Positions 34,494 to 47,452 of a DNA stretch of 64,000 nt are shown here, piece after piece; the stretch's first letter is position 1, and every line of letters begins with the position of its first letter. The notes beneath the pieces were generated by a model. It saw nothing but the letters and a program-made list of their open reading frames with translations. It did no database searches and was not told the origin of the DNA. The position numbers and the translations under genes were made by a program. This stretch comes from Castanea sativa (lineage: Eukaryota > Streptophyta > Magnoliopsida > Fagales > Fagaceae), in contig NC_134017.1 in the NCBI RefSeq assembly GCF_040712315.1, positions 13,732,001 to 13,796,000 of the forward strand, written 5' to 3'.

Positions 34494-37400
34494 TTATTCT
34501 AAGAAACAAACATTCTCTTCCATCCAAACCATAAAGTCAACAATACTACTAGCATGTTGTGCTAAGATATGGACAAGTCTATTGCCTTGTCTACATACAT
34601 GAGAAAACAACACTTTCCTAACATCATTACAAGAGCTTTGAATCCTATAAATTACAGACATCATCGAAACTAATGGCGGTGACAAATCTTGTAGAGCACG
34701 AACCACATTGAGAGAATTACCTTCCAAAATAAACTCCTGTAAACCAACATCTTTGGCAAATTGCAAACCAGATTCAAATGCTTTGGCTTCCACCTCTAAA
34801 GGACCCAAAGGAGCATGGAATTTTTTGCACATAGCAGCCACAACCAAACCAATAATATCACGTATTATCACTCCCACCCCAGACTCTTTTCTTTCCTTGA
34901 AAACAACCCCATCCACATTCACTTTATACAATTGATTTGAGGGAGGCAGCCAAGAATGTTGAAGTACTGGTTTGGACTCCATAGGTACCGTAGCAGCAGA
35001 GGCTTCATTTGCTTCCTGAAATTGCAGCAGCGAGAGAGAAGCATCATGACACAAATCCAATTCACCAAGCCTCTTACCTCCATTACAGATTTCATTTCTG
35101 TTACCCCACATCTTCCTAGCAATCGTTCCCACCAAAGCAACTGCCCTATCATCACAATTGTCAACCATTATCATTTGCCATGCTAACTCCATGAAGCTGT
35201 TGAACTGTACTACAAAATTTAGATTAAGAAGCCCAGAACAGCTCCAAACCCTTTTAGCTCTTGAACATGACCAAAAGAAATGACCCAAAGTTTTGGCCTC
35301 TAGCATACATTCCTCACAAAGATCATCAGATAATACCTTTCTTCGCTTAAGATTCACTTTCAATGGATGAATATCACGACAAGCATGCCATAAAAAATGC
35401 CTAACCTTATGAGGAGCTGGTAGCCGCCACAATTTCTTCCAAAAACAGAGTAAATTGCTGTTATTCGAAGAAGATGCACCACCAGAGTTACCATAAGTTT
35501 CCATAGCCAATTTATAGGGACTTCGAACAGTAAACAAGCCATTAGAAGTCCCTGTCCAGATCAGCCTATCTGATGGAAGTGAATTACTAAGTGGAATGCT
35601 ACTAATTTCCTCCATTTCAAACTGTAGAAATAATTGCTGCATCAAATGAAGATTCCAACACTCATTCTCCATATCAATGAGCTTAGAAACTCAGAGATCC
35701 AATAGAGAATTCAGCCTAGGAGAAACAACTTTATAAGTTGAAGACTTTGGCAGCCACTTATCCTTCCACACCTGCACCTTGAACCCGTTTCCAATCTGCC
35801 ATCTCAGACCAGCTTGTACAAGGTTTTGAGCAGCCATAAGACTTCTCCATACATATGACGGGTTAGTACCGAGAGAAGCTTCTACAAAATCACAATTAGT
35901 GTTAGGACATATGTGTTTCACTTGTTTAGAACATATGTCATTCATTTATGTAATTGGCTAATTCTTTGACAAAACACACTTTACTTATAATTGGGTAGAA
36001 TTAGGATGAGTTTTATACTTCAAGAAATTGTGTTTCAAGATCAAGTGTTGAAGTCATCAAGTCTGTCTAAGAAACAAGCTAAAAAGTACAAGTTCATTAA
36101 AGCTCAACAAGTAGCATGTGTCGAGGTTTAAAGAGCTGTTCCAGCCCGTAGTTCGACAACTGCTCGACAGCATCTCGATACCTCTATCTGTCGAGATTTA
36201 AGAAAAACAGATTCAGAGTTCTGTTTTGATTTTAATCCGTGGATGTGTCTTTGGGCCTTCTTTTCTCCTAACTCTAGACATATAAAAGGATTATTTTAAG
36301 GGCCGTCAAAGGAACATAAGTTGCACAAGCATTGAGAAATCCTTGTTTATGCAAATTGTGACTTGAGACGAAGTTCTTGCCCTAGTTCATCTCTCTTGTG
36401 AAGAAGTTGTGTCTTTGCACCGTAGAGTTTTGTAACCAAGCATCTTCTTGATCTTCATCGTGTGGATGAATTGAAGAACTTTGCATCCAACAATCTTCTC
36501 TAGTTGGTGATTGAAGTCGCGTATAGGGATCCGCGCAATTGGTTAGTCATGTACTTAGGAGTCGTGCATTGAAAGGAGAAATTGTCACTACAGAATAAGT
36601 CCAATTGGGTATTGGGATAAAGGTTTAACTGTAGGTTGGTAAGGTACTTGGGATTCCTTTACTTGTAACCACTTGTTGTGATAATAGTAGAATTTCAGGA
36701 GTGGTGACCTTAAAATCACCCGGTGGGGTTTTTGCCGTGTAGGTTTTCCCCATTCGTAAACAAATCACCATGTCAATTATTCTTCGTTGCATACTTAGTT
36801 TAATTGGTGATTTGTTTGTGCTATCACGCTTTGCATGTTAATTTGATTAATTAATAACTTGGCTAATTAATCAACTTAATTCATCACAAGGGGTCAATAT
36901 GTTTTTGGCCTATCAATTAGGAAAATATTTTGCTTTAAAGACAAGATAAACAAGAGAATTCTGACCCATTTGCAACCTCCACCCTTGCTTAGCGAATAAA
37001 GCCAAACTAAAAAGTTTCAGCTGCTTGAATCTCATTCCCCCATCTACCTTAGGCATGCAAAGTTTATCCCAACTCATCCAATTCAGTTTTCTTTCATCCT
37101 GTTTTTGACCCCACCAAAAGTTACGAATCATACTCATCAATTCCTCACAGAGAGTATCCGGAAGTTTGAAACAACTCATAGTATAAGTTGGTATTGTCTA
37201 TGCCACCGCCTTAATCAAAATTTCCTTACCTGCCTTAGAAAGCAATTTTTCCTTCCAACCAGCTAGCTTCTTTGCAAGTTTTTCCTTGATGTCATTGAAA
37301 GTGGTTCGCTTTTTCTTTCCAACCAACGAAGGAAGACCAAGATATTTCTCATGTTGCTTGATAACTTGAGCCCCAAATCTTCGTTTAATTTCCTCTTGAA

Positions 37401-38870
37401 CAAAATGATCCGTATTAGAGCTAAAGAAAAGAGAAGTCTTCACTCTATTTAATTGCTGTCCAAAAGCTCTCTCAAAAACCTGGAGAATCCTTTGTAGGGA
37501 GTCACATTCTTGCAATGACAGTTTACAAAAAATGAGGCTGTCATCTGCAAAAAAAATAAGTGAGATAATTTGGGCCCTCTCCTACAAACAGAAATACCCT
37601 CCAGCTGACCATCACCAACCCCTTTTTTGATCAAAGCGGAAAGGCCTTCAGCGCATAATAAAAAAAGGTATGGAGATAATGGATCACCTTGCCTTAATCT
37701 CCTTGAAAGGACTATATGCCCATGTGGTTTCCCATTAATTCTCATAGAGTAAGTAACTGTAGAAATGCATGTCAACAATAGCTTCCTCCATCTACTCTAA
37801 AATCCCAATTTCTCCATAATTTTATCAAGGCAGCCCCATTCCACCCTATCATAAGCTTTACTCATATCCAATTTAAGTGCCATCTCACCTGTTTGACCTC
37901 CCTTTTTCATATTGATATGGAGCATAGTTTCAAAAGCCACCAATACATTGTCAGTAATTAATCTTCCATGCACAAAAGCGCTTTGAGTGTCACTGATAAG
38001 AGATGGTAAAACGTTCTTCAATCTATTTGCAATCGCCTTTGAGGCTAGCTTATAAACAACATTACACAAGCTAATTGTGCGATAGTCAGTAACTTTTTTT
38101 GGCTCTGTAATTTTAGGAATTAAAACAATTTGAGTTTCATTAAAATTTGGAGGAACAATTCCAAAATTAAGAAAGTCAAGTACAGTTTTTGTGACAACAT
38201 TTCCAATTAAAGGCCAAAAATGTTGAAAGAAGAGAGGGGGCATACCATCTGGACCAGGCGCTTTCAGAGGATACATCTGCGTTAAGGCTATCTTCACCTC
38301 AGATGCTTGGAAATCCCTAAGGAGCATTTGGTTCATAACACTGGTAACTTTAGGCTCCACAGCTTCAATTAACTCCATAAAATCAGTTTGGTTTGAAGAT
38401 GAAAATAATGCTGAATAATAATCAACAATTATCCCCTCCACGATGCCAATATCCTCTTGCCAATTACCATCCGAGTCCTCCATACCATCTATTAAGTTAT
38501 TTTGAAATCTAGTAGAAGCTTTAGAATGAAAGTACCTGGTATTTCTATCTCCCTCTTCAAACCAATTAACTCTAGACCTCTGTAACCACATGGCATCTTC
38601 CTTTTCCAACCAACAATTCAATTCAACTCTTGTTTTCTGCAATTCAGTAATGATTGAAGGAGAAGTGGGCTGTAACTCTAACCATTGAAGTGCTTTCTGT
38701 AACCGTGCAATCTGCTGCCCCACATGCCCAAAGTCACTCTTATTCCAGGCATCTAAACTCACACGGCAAGATTCCAAACAAGAATTTAAAGGGAAGGCCG
38801 AATCCCTTATCAGGTCCTCCTCCCAAGCTTTTTGAACAACCTCTTCACATTTTTCATTTTTTAACCACAT
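34494..38870 (-). pseudogene. LINE ORF2 remnant (reverse transcriptase, zf-RVT, RNase H)
   Basis: 38870-37797 holds the RT N-terminal half (NWFEEGDRNTRYFHSKAS, LKAPGPDGMPPLFFQHFWPL, SAFVHGRLITDNVLVAFETM, LKLDMSKAYDRVEW). 37778-37198 holds LRQGDPLSPYLFLLCAEGLS, a damaged FADD region and KYLGLPSLVGKKKRTTFNDI. 37179-36921 and 35945-35691 flank the nested LTR ([20 protein letters not shown], then ASLGTNPSYVWRSLMAAQNL). 35672-34494 holds the zf-RVT domain (KKLWRLPAPHKVRHFLWHAC) and the RNase H domain beginning VNVDGVVFKERKESGVGVII. Frame shifts separate these pieces, and the usual RNase H Asp in the EGDS motif is Asn (EGNS). The product would have copied the LINE RNA; it is non-functional. Confidence 0.85.
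35900..36915 (+). mobile_element. Solo LTR inserted in the LINE
   Basis: It starts tgttaggacatatgtg, ends tttttggcctatca, and is flanked by a perfect 5-bp duplication ATTAG at 35895-35899 and 36916-36920. Removing it rejoins the LINE frame at the KAKYFPN / CDFVEASLG junction. A diverged copy lies in reverse at 58306-59271. No internal retrotransposon sequence is present, so it is the product of LTR-LTR recombination. Confidence 0.92.
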
Positions 38871-38925
38871 GGACTCAAATTTAAAAGGCCTATGATACTT
38901 GCGTTTCTAATTGAAATACTATGTT

Positions 38926-39989
38926 GATGTGACTCAAAAAGAACATAACAACAATAAATAATACGCTTCACATTTTAATATTATATAGATATAGATTAAA
39001 ACAATGGATAAACATGAACTAAAGATAGATAAAACATCAAGAAATCATATCTAGGTTTCCTATCCTATCACGCTTAGGTAGAAAGCAATTATACCCTTAA
39101 AACTTAAAATATATTGTAAAATTTTGTTAACTCAATCTCGAAATGCTATTGGCAAATGCCTTTACATAGGCTTTACATAGGCTATTGGCAAATGCTATCA
39201 AGAAATTTGGACTTGCAAAATTACTTTTCCCTAGGAAGATTAGGTTTAATAAAAACAAAGAAAAAGTACTTAAAAACTTACAAACCAAATAGAAAGAGGA
39301 TTCGAAATACAAAATAAGACTTATTGGCCTTTAGTAAAGCCAAGGACAGCCATTCTAGAAATCTGGAAATCACCAAATTGTCCCTAATATATTAAAAGTC
39401 AATTAAATTTGATCCCGCATCAAACAACGCTTAAGTCCAAAGAGAGCTATCAATCTTCCAAAACATTCTGAAATTTTTTCTCAAAAAATGAAAGAAAGAG
39501 AAATTAATGTTAAGCAATATTACCAGTTTTCTCTTGCCTCTATATGGAGCTTAGTTTACAATTAATCAAGATTATGACATGACTCGACATAAAAGTGTTG
39601 CGGTTTTTAATGAGAGGTTTTCTGAGACTTAGTTCATGAAGCAGAAGCTTAGTTCGATAGGTCCAACCCGGAGTTTGTTTCAAATTAAGATTTGTCATGT
39701 TGTTTTGAGAGAGAAAAATTATATATGCTACCGCATCTTCTATTTTTCATTGAAAATAGTGATATTCTATAACTTTGTGGACGTAGGAAAATTATTGAAT
39801 GATTGAATCACATAATTTCTTGTATTGTGTGATTGTCTTGTGTATGTGTTTTATTTTTCTATCTATTTATTTCCTCCTCTCACAAATCTAGGAATTTCTG
39901 CTTACTCCCAACATCCCATGCGTGGAAAATCTCGTCACTGATAAGAAAGAAGAGTAATAGTGCTCATAAAGGTCATGGTTGATACATTG
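38926..39989. other. Intergenic sequence
   Basis: AT-rich. It has a short internal duplication near 39150-39200 (tttacataggc, attggcaaatgc). No gene was recognised. Confidence 0.45.
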
Positions 39990-40109
39990 AAACTCATGAT
40001 CAGTAGTAGTCCAAGTGTATTCTGAAAGAGGATAATTGTTCCATTTAACCAAATGGTTATGGTGTGGTACCCACCACCTCTTGTTGATACAATTGATCAT
40101 CAAGAACAT
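39990..40109 (-). pseudogene. Possible chromodomain relic of a Gypsy chromovirus
   Basis: The minus-strand frame contains RWWVPHHNHLVKWNNYPLSE followed by YTWTTTDHEF. This resembles the chromodomain at the C-terminus of plant Gypsy integrases (YLVKWKxYPLSEATWEP pattern). No other Gypsy sequence adjoins it. The match is short, so it is tentative. Confidence 0.5.
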
Positions 40110-40813
40110 CTTAGATCTAATTCTTCCATTACGTTAGGGTTTGTGGCCAATCTAACAACAGCCTGTGGCTCATGTTCATCAATATAATGTCCTGAATAGT
40201 GAATAGACTATTAAATTTTTGACATGAGAATTAGCACTATTAAATTTTTGACATGAGAATCAAAAATCAAAACAATTTAACTTTAATAATAAAGGATTAA
40301 AACTAGGAGTCAACACCTAGGCTTGTTTGGAATTGATACTAAGTGGAGGAAAACCACTACAGGCTAGAACCTAGGGTTGGTTGGAGTCATCACCAAACCA
40401 CAAAACCAATTGAAACTTCATTTATTTTAATAATCTCTTCGGTAATAAGAGTACAACACTTAGCTATAGGTATACTAAATCCCAATTCTAACTGGAACAA
40501 GAAACCTCCTCAAAATAAATAAATAAATTGGAATAAGAAACCTTAATTGCTTTATTATAAAAATAACCTCAATTTTAAATAAAATACTTAAAATCATAAT
40601 TAAATAGTAGATCCTAAAATAAAATTGAATTGAAGAAAAATACAATAGACATGCAAAATTAAATAATACTAAATTAAAATAAAATAAATGGATCTTTGAC
40701 TCTCCAACGTTGGACCAACATTTTTGAAATGGAGCTTCTTGTAAGCACCCTTAGGAATCCGCTCAAGTCATGGAAATGCTTAACCCTTATCAGTGACAAT
40801 GGGATGAAAGAAT
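40110..40813. other. Intergenic sequence
   Basis: AT-rich, no gene or element recognised. Confidence 0.4.
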
Positions 40814-41519
40814 TGTTGGATATATATATCAACAATTTACTTTTATGATTTACCAAAAAGAACAATATACAAATCTAAATATAAGCAATAACACTAAAAG
40901 ATGTGATAGCAAAGCAATAAATAAATACTATATATATATATATATATATATAAAGAAATTTGCAAATAATTAATAACTCAAAGACCAAATGCGTGAAGGA
41001 TCAATGATTCAGATCAAGTCTTGCGTTTGACACAATCTTCTTAAAGCAGATTTTGCCCCTCACACAATCTGTGGTGCTTTGAGACTCATGGACGTCTGCC
41101 TCCCAAGATAAAATGATCTACAGCACGGAGAACAAGCACACAAGGTTCGTGCTCTACGAACTACTCTATGTATCTTTCTTTCTCTTTGACTCAAATGAAT
41201 GCACAAAAAAATATTCTCTCTAGGAGAGTTTCTCAAAAAATTATTTTTCATGAATCAGGGACTATCAGATACACTGTTCAAATAAAAGCTGTTATGCATA
41301 GACTGATTGACTCGAAAATTAAAATAATAAAAATTATTATTTGGAGAAGAGGGCTCAGTCCACATATGCCAAAGCCCAACCCAATGTCCAGCCCATGAGC
41401 ATATAAACTCATATATTATCTCTTTTCTTTTCTATGTGGGACTCAAAGATTTTCATCACTTATTCAAGTGAACAAATTAAACATCAATTTCTTATTCACT
41501 TAATACTATTTTTCCAACA
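40814..41519 (-). mobile_element. 3' LTR of a degenerate minus-strand Copia element
   Basis: It begins tgttggatatatatatcaac and ends tttttccaaca on the plus strand. Directly to its right the minus strand reads aagggggat, a polypurine tract abutting the LTR. That orientation makes this the 3' LTR of a minus-strand element. A close copy lies at 59307-60035. A (TA)n tract lies at about 40930-40952. Confidence 0.75.
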
Positions 41520-43000
41520 ATCCCCCTTATGAATGGAAATTGATAAAACACAAAGCAAATGATGATGTAGACATAGAGAGAGTAGAAGAAAAGTTACAGT
41601 ATCGAGAAAAGTAGCTTTTGTCTTTGAACTCTCCTTTGCGAAAGACTATCGAATATGCTAGCTAACCAGTGAACTTGATGTCTTGAACTATTCAGCCGTT
41701 TGTGTATACCAAGATAGTAGAATTCACAAAGTTCCTTTTCGAACATATTTCGTTCTTATAGTTGTGTTCATTTTGGCCCTGAACATATCCTGGTAAATTC
41801 ATGATGTGTTTTAGAGAATTCAACCTTAATACTCTCAAGGAAGTGGCCCACTTCACACTCATATAGGTGACTCTTATTAAGAGTATCTTGCTATACCTTA
41901 CTTGGATTTACAAGATATAAGAATCATTAAAAATAAAGCTTACCCTGAACATTGCTTACAGGCATCACTATTTCATCATAGGAATGGATGGGAGATGTAA
42001 TCTCCATAGTGATAAAAAGTAGTCTCCATAATTTTGTTGTCCCTTTGAAAACCTAGATTTTGGGATCTCCAGTCAACTAGGTGGGGTTACTGTCATGGAA
42101 ACTTTAGGTCATAGGCTTTAACCTCATTCCCCTCAATGAGCAGTTTACTTGCTCTCTACTCAAACAATTGATTATGGATCCATTTTATAATTTGGAGCTA
42201 CTTCCACTTGAAAGCAACTGTCTTATGGTATTATGTCTTCAACAAATACGTCGAGACCTACCATAACTTTGTGCCCTACCAATATATACAAATAGGAGGC
42301 ACAAGTATCCAACAATGCATGTTTGTTTAGGTTTATAAAGACTTCCCAACGACACATATGCTCTTCACATAAGGTGTTCTCATTAGACTGTCGTCATATC
42401 TCTCATGTAATTGAGACAAGACAAGTCCATCAGATGTATTAAAATTTTTATTTGTAGTATCACATCTACAAAACCTACATATTCCGAGTTGAACTTAATG
42501 GTCAACATCATCTCACAATGACACACGCTAGTCACATTAAAACTAAATTCATTTGACATCATCTCATTGTCAAATTTCTTATGTCATTGCATTGAAACTT
42601 GCTTCAATCTATACAAATATTTAACAAGCCTACACACTTTGTTTCCTTGTACGGGAATCATTAACCCCTTTGTTTATTGTGTATCAAGAAAACTCACATC
42701 TTCCTTTTGTTTGTAGCCTTCTACAAGTCTTTCCTTCTAATAGTCAATAATTCCATCAACTCTCAAACGCTTAGGTGGTAGATCCACCAATTACTATGCA
42801 TAGATTTCTAAGATGGATTTAATGCACTATTGACAATCTCTTTTCCAAAAAGGCACCTCAAGATATTGCTTTTTTGAAACTTTAAGTTCATCTTCTAACA
42901 TTTAAATTAGAAATTTGGACCAAACGAATATGACGTTTGTCCTTTTACTATGCTTAGGCTCAACCTCTCTTCCATCAACTCTTGATCATGAGAGATACTA
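41520..43000 (-). pseudogene. Highly degenerate Copia pol sequence
   Basis: On the minus strand, broken frames contain faint reverse-transcriptase motifs: VDGIID then KERLVEGYKQKEDVSFLDT near 42780-42690, and GNKVCRLVKYLYRLKQVSMQ near 42640-42580. They correspond to the Copia [19 protein letters not shown] and VCKLxKSLYGLKQAPRQW regions. Many stops intervene. Together with the polypurine tract and LTR on its left, this is best read as the 3' half of an old Copia element. Confidence 0.55.
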
Positions 43001-44039
43001 AACATAGACTCAAACTTTCTTTTAAGAAAGTTTAACACTTGAAATATATTCTAATTAATTTTCATGCATATAAGAATAATAGATTCACAAATTAGAAAAG
43101 TTCTATGCACTATTATTATGACCACAACCAATGAAAACACAATCAATGGTTCTTTATCCTTTAAGAATAGGAATCACCACCTTCATCAATCACCCCCACA
43201 TTTAAAGAATTTATAGAAATGCAATCACTCTTTCCATAATTCACAAGGTGTCTTAGTGGTTTTCTTTTAAGGCATTTCAATGAAAAAATAAAGTGGAAAT
43301 AATAGCTTCCCCCCCACAAAGTTCAATGGTACTCAAGAACTTATTGCATTCATTGAATTATTTCTCATCTTCATTCTTATAATGAATGAACATCTCTAAT
43401 GTCTCATCCTTGCTTACTTAATAAGCACTCATAACAAACTCTTGTGCATTCCAAATTTTTGACAACTCAAGTATGTTTAACTAAGGCATGTAACATATAT
43501 CATCCAAAGAAATATTACAAAATATATATATGGATTAAACACATTAATATCCAATCAAGTTCACACATGCCAAAAATATATATACATTTATGTAATTAAA
43601 TAAGGCTATATTTGCTCAAATACGACTATCATGTATCCTCCATATCAATACAAATAATTCTCTAAGACTTTATAAATAATATCTCTGGCCTAGGGGTGAA
43701 CTGTACACTCTGACCGGAAGTAAAGCCTTATAATTGTAGCCCCACTATCGTGCAATCCATCTCATTCTTTTTCAAATTTGATGCAACCAAAAATTGGACT
43801 AAATTTCCCAGCTTTTGAAAATAATAAAATTAGCTCTCATAATGCTATTTTAATTATCAGTTCATGGATCACTTGATGAATTAGAAAATACTAACCAATA
43901 ACTAAGATGTCAGCCATGCCCAAAATTGAGAGTCAAAAAGGATCCAAAACAAAATTTGTCTATATTGAAATTCCCAATTTCCTTTATTTATCAAGCCCAA
44001 ACTCCATTGCACATAAGACGCTAACGTAGCAGTGGTTTC
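43001..44039. other. Intergenic or unrecognisable element sequence
   Basis: AT-rich. It may continue the decayed Copia element to its left. No 5' LTR or primer site was seen, and no gene was recognised. Confidence 0.4.
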
Positions 44040-44984
44040 TATTCTATTACTGCCATTTGTCTCTCACGATACCATAGAGTCACAAACTTGAATCCGGACT
44101 TTATCAAAAGAATGCAGAGAATAAACCTCACAACAGAGGAGGGTGAAATTATCCAAGTGTGTCCACGACAAAGGGAAAGATTACTAGAGGAATGTTTGCT
44201 TAGTTTGTTTGGAAAATTCCTAACAACTAAACCAATTAATCAGAGAGTGGCGAAGAACTTGCTACGCACAACGTGGAAGTTTGGCTCTGATCTCAAAATC
44301 ATTGATGTGGGAGAAGGGCTATTCCAATTCAAATTTACTATGGAAAGTCAACTGGTATGGGTACTTAACAATGGGCCATGGAACTTTGACAACTATTATC
44401 TACTACTTCGGCGATAGGAAAAGGGAATGAACGTGAGCACAATTAAGTTTACACACTGCCCGCTGTGGGTGCAAGTATGGGGACTACCTTTTGAATTGTT
44501 TAGTGAAGATGTAGCGGCGGACATAGGAAAGGGGATTGGAAAGGTGGTTGAGGTGGATTGTAAGGGCATCAACGCAGACCAAGCAAAATTCTTAAGAATC
44601 CGAGTAGAGATACCGTTGGACAAGCCACTCCGGCGGGGAAGCAAAATCAAAGGTCCTGATGGGGAAGTCATATGGGTGGCGTTCAAATTACGAAAGATTG
44701 ATCAGCTTTTGTTTCCGTTGTGGAATTCTTGGGCATGAAGCCAAAACTTGTGAAAAGCCACGAGGTACGGAGGAGTAGGAAAACCAGTATGGGGAGTGGA
44801 TGAAGGCAGGATTTCGGCAAATGGAGGAACCGAGTAGTAATAAGAGTAATAGCCAACCACAGCAGAGAGAGGTGGTGCTGGCAGAACGGACACAAGCAGA
44901 ATCGGACCGACACATTAATGGTACCTTCGAAAATCATGGGAATGGGCATGACAGCTCTGGAAATCATGGGATGAAGGAAGTAAA

Positions 44985-45665
44985 TGTTAGAATTATGTGC
45001 CCTCAAAAACAATACAATGTATTTTTATTTTATAGTAAAATTTTATTTTCACATTCATAATTTTTTATAGGTATATTTCATTGTTTAAATGTGGCATGTG
45101 ATGTCACCTCTGTAGAAAAATCATGTTAATGGTTAAGGAACCAAAGACAGGGAGTAATGATTTTTCATAGATTATTAAATTGTTATAGGCTATGGATATT
45201 AATTGAATATTACTACTTAAGCCTACACTTGTTGTGTTGCTATATGATAGGATGATTTACTCCATCATTGAGGTAGTGACTTTAAGCAAACAAGTGGGTG
45301 TAATGTAACAAGTACATGCACTGAATTGGATCTGATTAAGAACACCTTATGGAGTGATCACTGTTAGTTAAAAGGTTGTTCTATCACAATTTTTCTATTG
45401 TCCTCAAACATGAGAGGTTTGTGTATATTTATTTACTATGCACATAACTTTGATAGTGTCAATTGGTGATGCTAATTTTTTAAAGGCTATATACAGACAC
45501 GTTGGGTTATGTGTGTATTGAGTAAAATATGTAAATGTTCAACAATGAATCCACCAGTCTCTAAAGAAGATAGTATATTCAGTTGATTTTCATATTGAAG
45601 TTGGACTCAAAACAAAACCGGCCGGTGACATTTTTTTTTCAGAAATGTTTTTTCACATATATAAT

Positions 45666-45717
<52 letters not shown>

Positions 45718-46367
45718 AAGAGTTTTTTCAAAGATATTTTGGAGTCCAATAGAAATTATGAAATCAAGAAATTAAGGGTTACATAAGCTAGGGACATGAC
45801 AGTGATATTAATCCAGTCCTAGTGGCTTGTGGCAATATAGTGTGGTGGAAGGGCATAGATATAAAATTGTAAGTAAGGGGACCTCATTTGTAATTCTCTA
45901 ATCTTCAGGGCTCAATTACATTGTGTTGATGGACATTATTGCAATCTGTAGAAGTTCAAATATTTTCTTGATATGGTTGAGAAAATTAAGGAATAATTTT
46001 GAAAGAGTTTCAAGATAAGTCAATAACATTCAAAAAGTTATTGATTAATCCTACACCTGAAGATTAGGATTTCTAAGGATCCCACGTCCAATCTCTCTCT
46101 TGGGTTTTTAGAAGTCTTAAATAAGAAATAAGATATTAATATATATTACGTTAGTGGTTGGCCATCAGAACTATTGAGTGATATTGCAGTCTTCTGAAAA
46201 CCTAAAAAGAAATAGAGAGAGAGACGTGAATACCTTGGGAGGCAACACGCTTGGGTTGCTAAGAGAGGTACGCAATTTTGTTCTGTTTAAAATCTACGGT
46301 TGTGTGGTACAATGATCTTAAATGAAAATATACAATTTTGTTTTATATTGCTTCCGCAAAACTAACA
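44985..46367 (+). repeat. 5' LTR of the Copia element
   Basis: 1383 bp, TG...CA ends. It contains a long TA microsatellite at about 45668-45714, and aggcaacacgcttgggttgc about 125 bp before its end. It pairs with 51416-52778. Confidence 0.95.
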
Positions 46368-46368
46368 A

Positions 46369-46380
46369 TGGTATCAGAGC
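46369..46380 (+). promoter_or_regulatory. Primer-binding site of the Copia element
   Basis: tggtatcagagc, complementary to the 3' end of tRNA-iMet, lies one base after the 5' LTR. Confidence 0.92.
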
Positions 46381-47452
46381 AAACCACACTTAATCATGGA
46401 TTTTGAATTGTTATTCATATCAGTATGTGTGCTGAGATTTATTTCCTATATTTCGTGATTGATATATGTGATATGTTAATTGTTTTTATTTATTCGATGA
46501 AGTGGAGAACAACAAAAATCTATGCCATGATTGATATATGTGATATGTTGATTGTTTGGTTCTGATTTGTTTTCTGTATTCTTGATTATATTTGACAAAT
46601 ATGTTTCTGAAGTCGCATGTCTCTTGCATCTACTCTTGAGTTGTGCGCCGTAGTGCCATTATTGCTTTATAGATTGTCTATTATGGTTTCATGTATATGT
46701 GATTATTTGTGTAACCCATGTTGATATGTTTTAGTTCTTTGATTCACCTTTTTATGTTGATAAAATCTTGAGTATTTCCGAATTGAGGTGTTGAATCTCA
46801 AGTAGTGGGAGTTGTATTAGATACATAAAGAATAATATTTAAATAGTCCCAGTAGTATTATATATATTAAGTACTAAATAGGATTATTTTACAGAATAAT
46901 TCCTATGGCCCTCCATTGTCGGTGAATAAAGGCTCTATTAAATTAAAATTTTGTTGAAGCCAAAAGGATAGACTTGATTTTGGTTTAGTAGTTCTTCTTG
47001 TTTACTTCTTGGGAAAACAGGTGTTTGTATGACTAGTGGGAGTGTGGCCAAAATAGCAACGTGATCATACTAGTACATATATCTCACTGAGATAATGGTT
47101 TGCACTTAACCAAATAAACATGACCACTAAAATAGTGTAAACCATGTTTGATTTGGAGGCAAAAGTAAATCGGGAGTCATAGATAATTAATAAAATTAGA
47201 AACATGAGATGAAATTGTGATGAATAGTATCTATTTGCCTTTATATGGAGTGCACGGTATATTTCAAAAGAAATTATTGGAGCATGCAAGCTAAGGGTTC
47301 CCGATGCCCACTTTGAACTATTTATGAATATAATTGTTATATTTTGTTCTGGGATTTTTGATATTTTGTTCTTGTGGGAGGTACCATTAGTTATTCAAAA
47401 ACCTGAATCTAATGGATATATGTATGTGAAAATATTATTTTGCAGATTCATT

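Larger units (their letters stand above)
34416..38925 (-). mobile_element. 5'-truncated L1-type LINE with target-site duplications
   Basis: The 14-bp direct repeat tgaaatactatgtt lies at 34416-34429 and 38912-38925 and bounds the insertion exactly. On the minus strand the element ends in a short poly-A (plus strand t-run at 34430-34437) next to one repeat copy. Its 5' end lies within ORF2 next to the other copy. The endonuclease part of ORF2 and all of ORF1 are missing, the usual 5' truncation of target-primed reverse transcription. A 1016-bp solo LTR is nested at 35900-36915. The LINE portion is about 3.5 kb. Confidence 0.9.

Noticed and set aside
44683..45012. Minus-strand frames of 63-109 residues
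   Set aside because: They are antisense to the LINE ORF1 zinc-knuckle region, with no family match.
47324..47452. Upstream Met start for the Copia gag
   Set aside because: The 43 extra residues are hydrophobic leader sequence; the known gag-like start MTNFNPLAKIL is at 47453.
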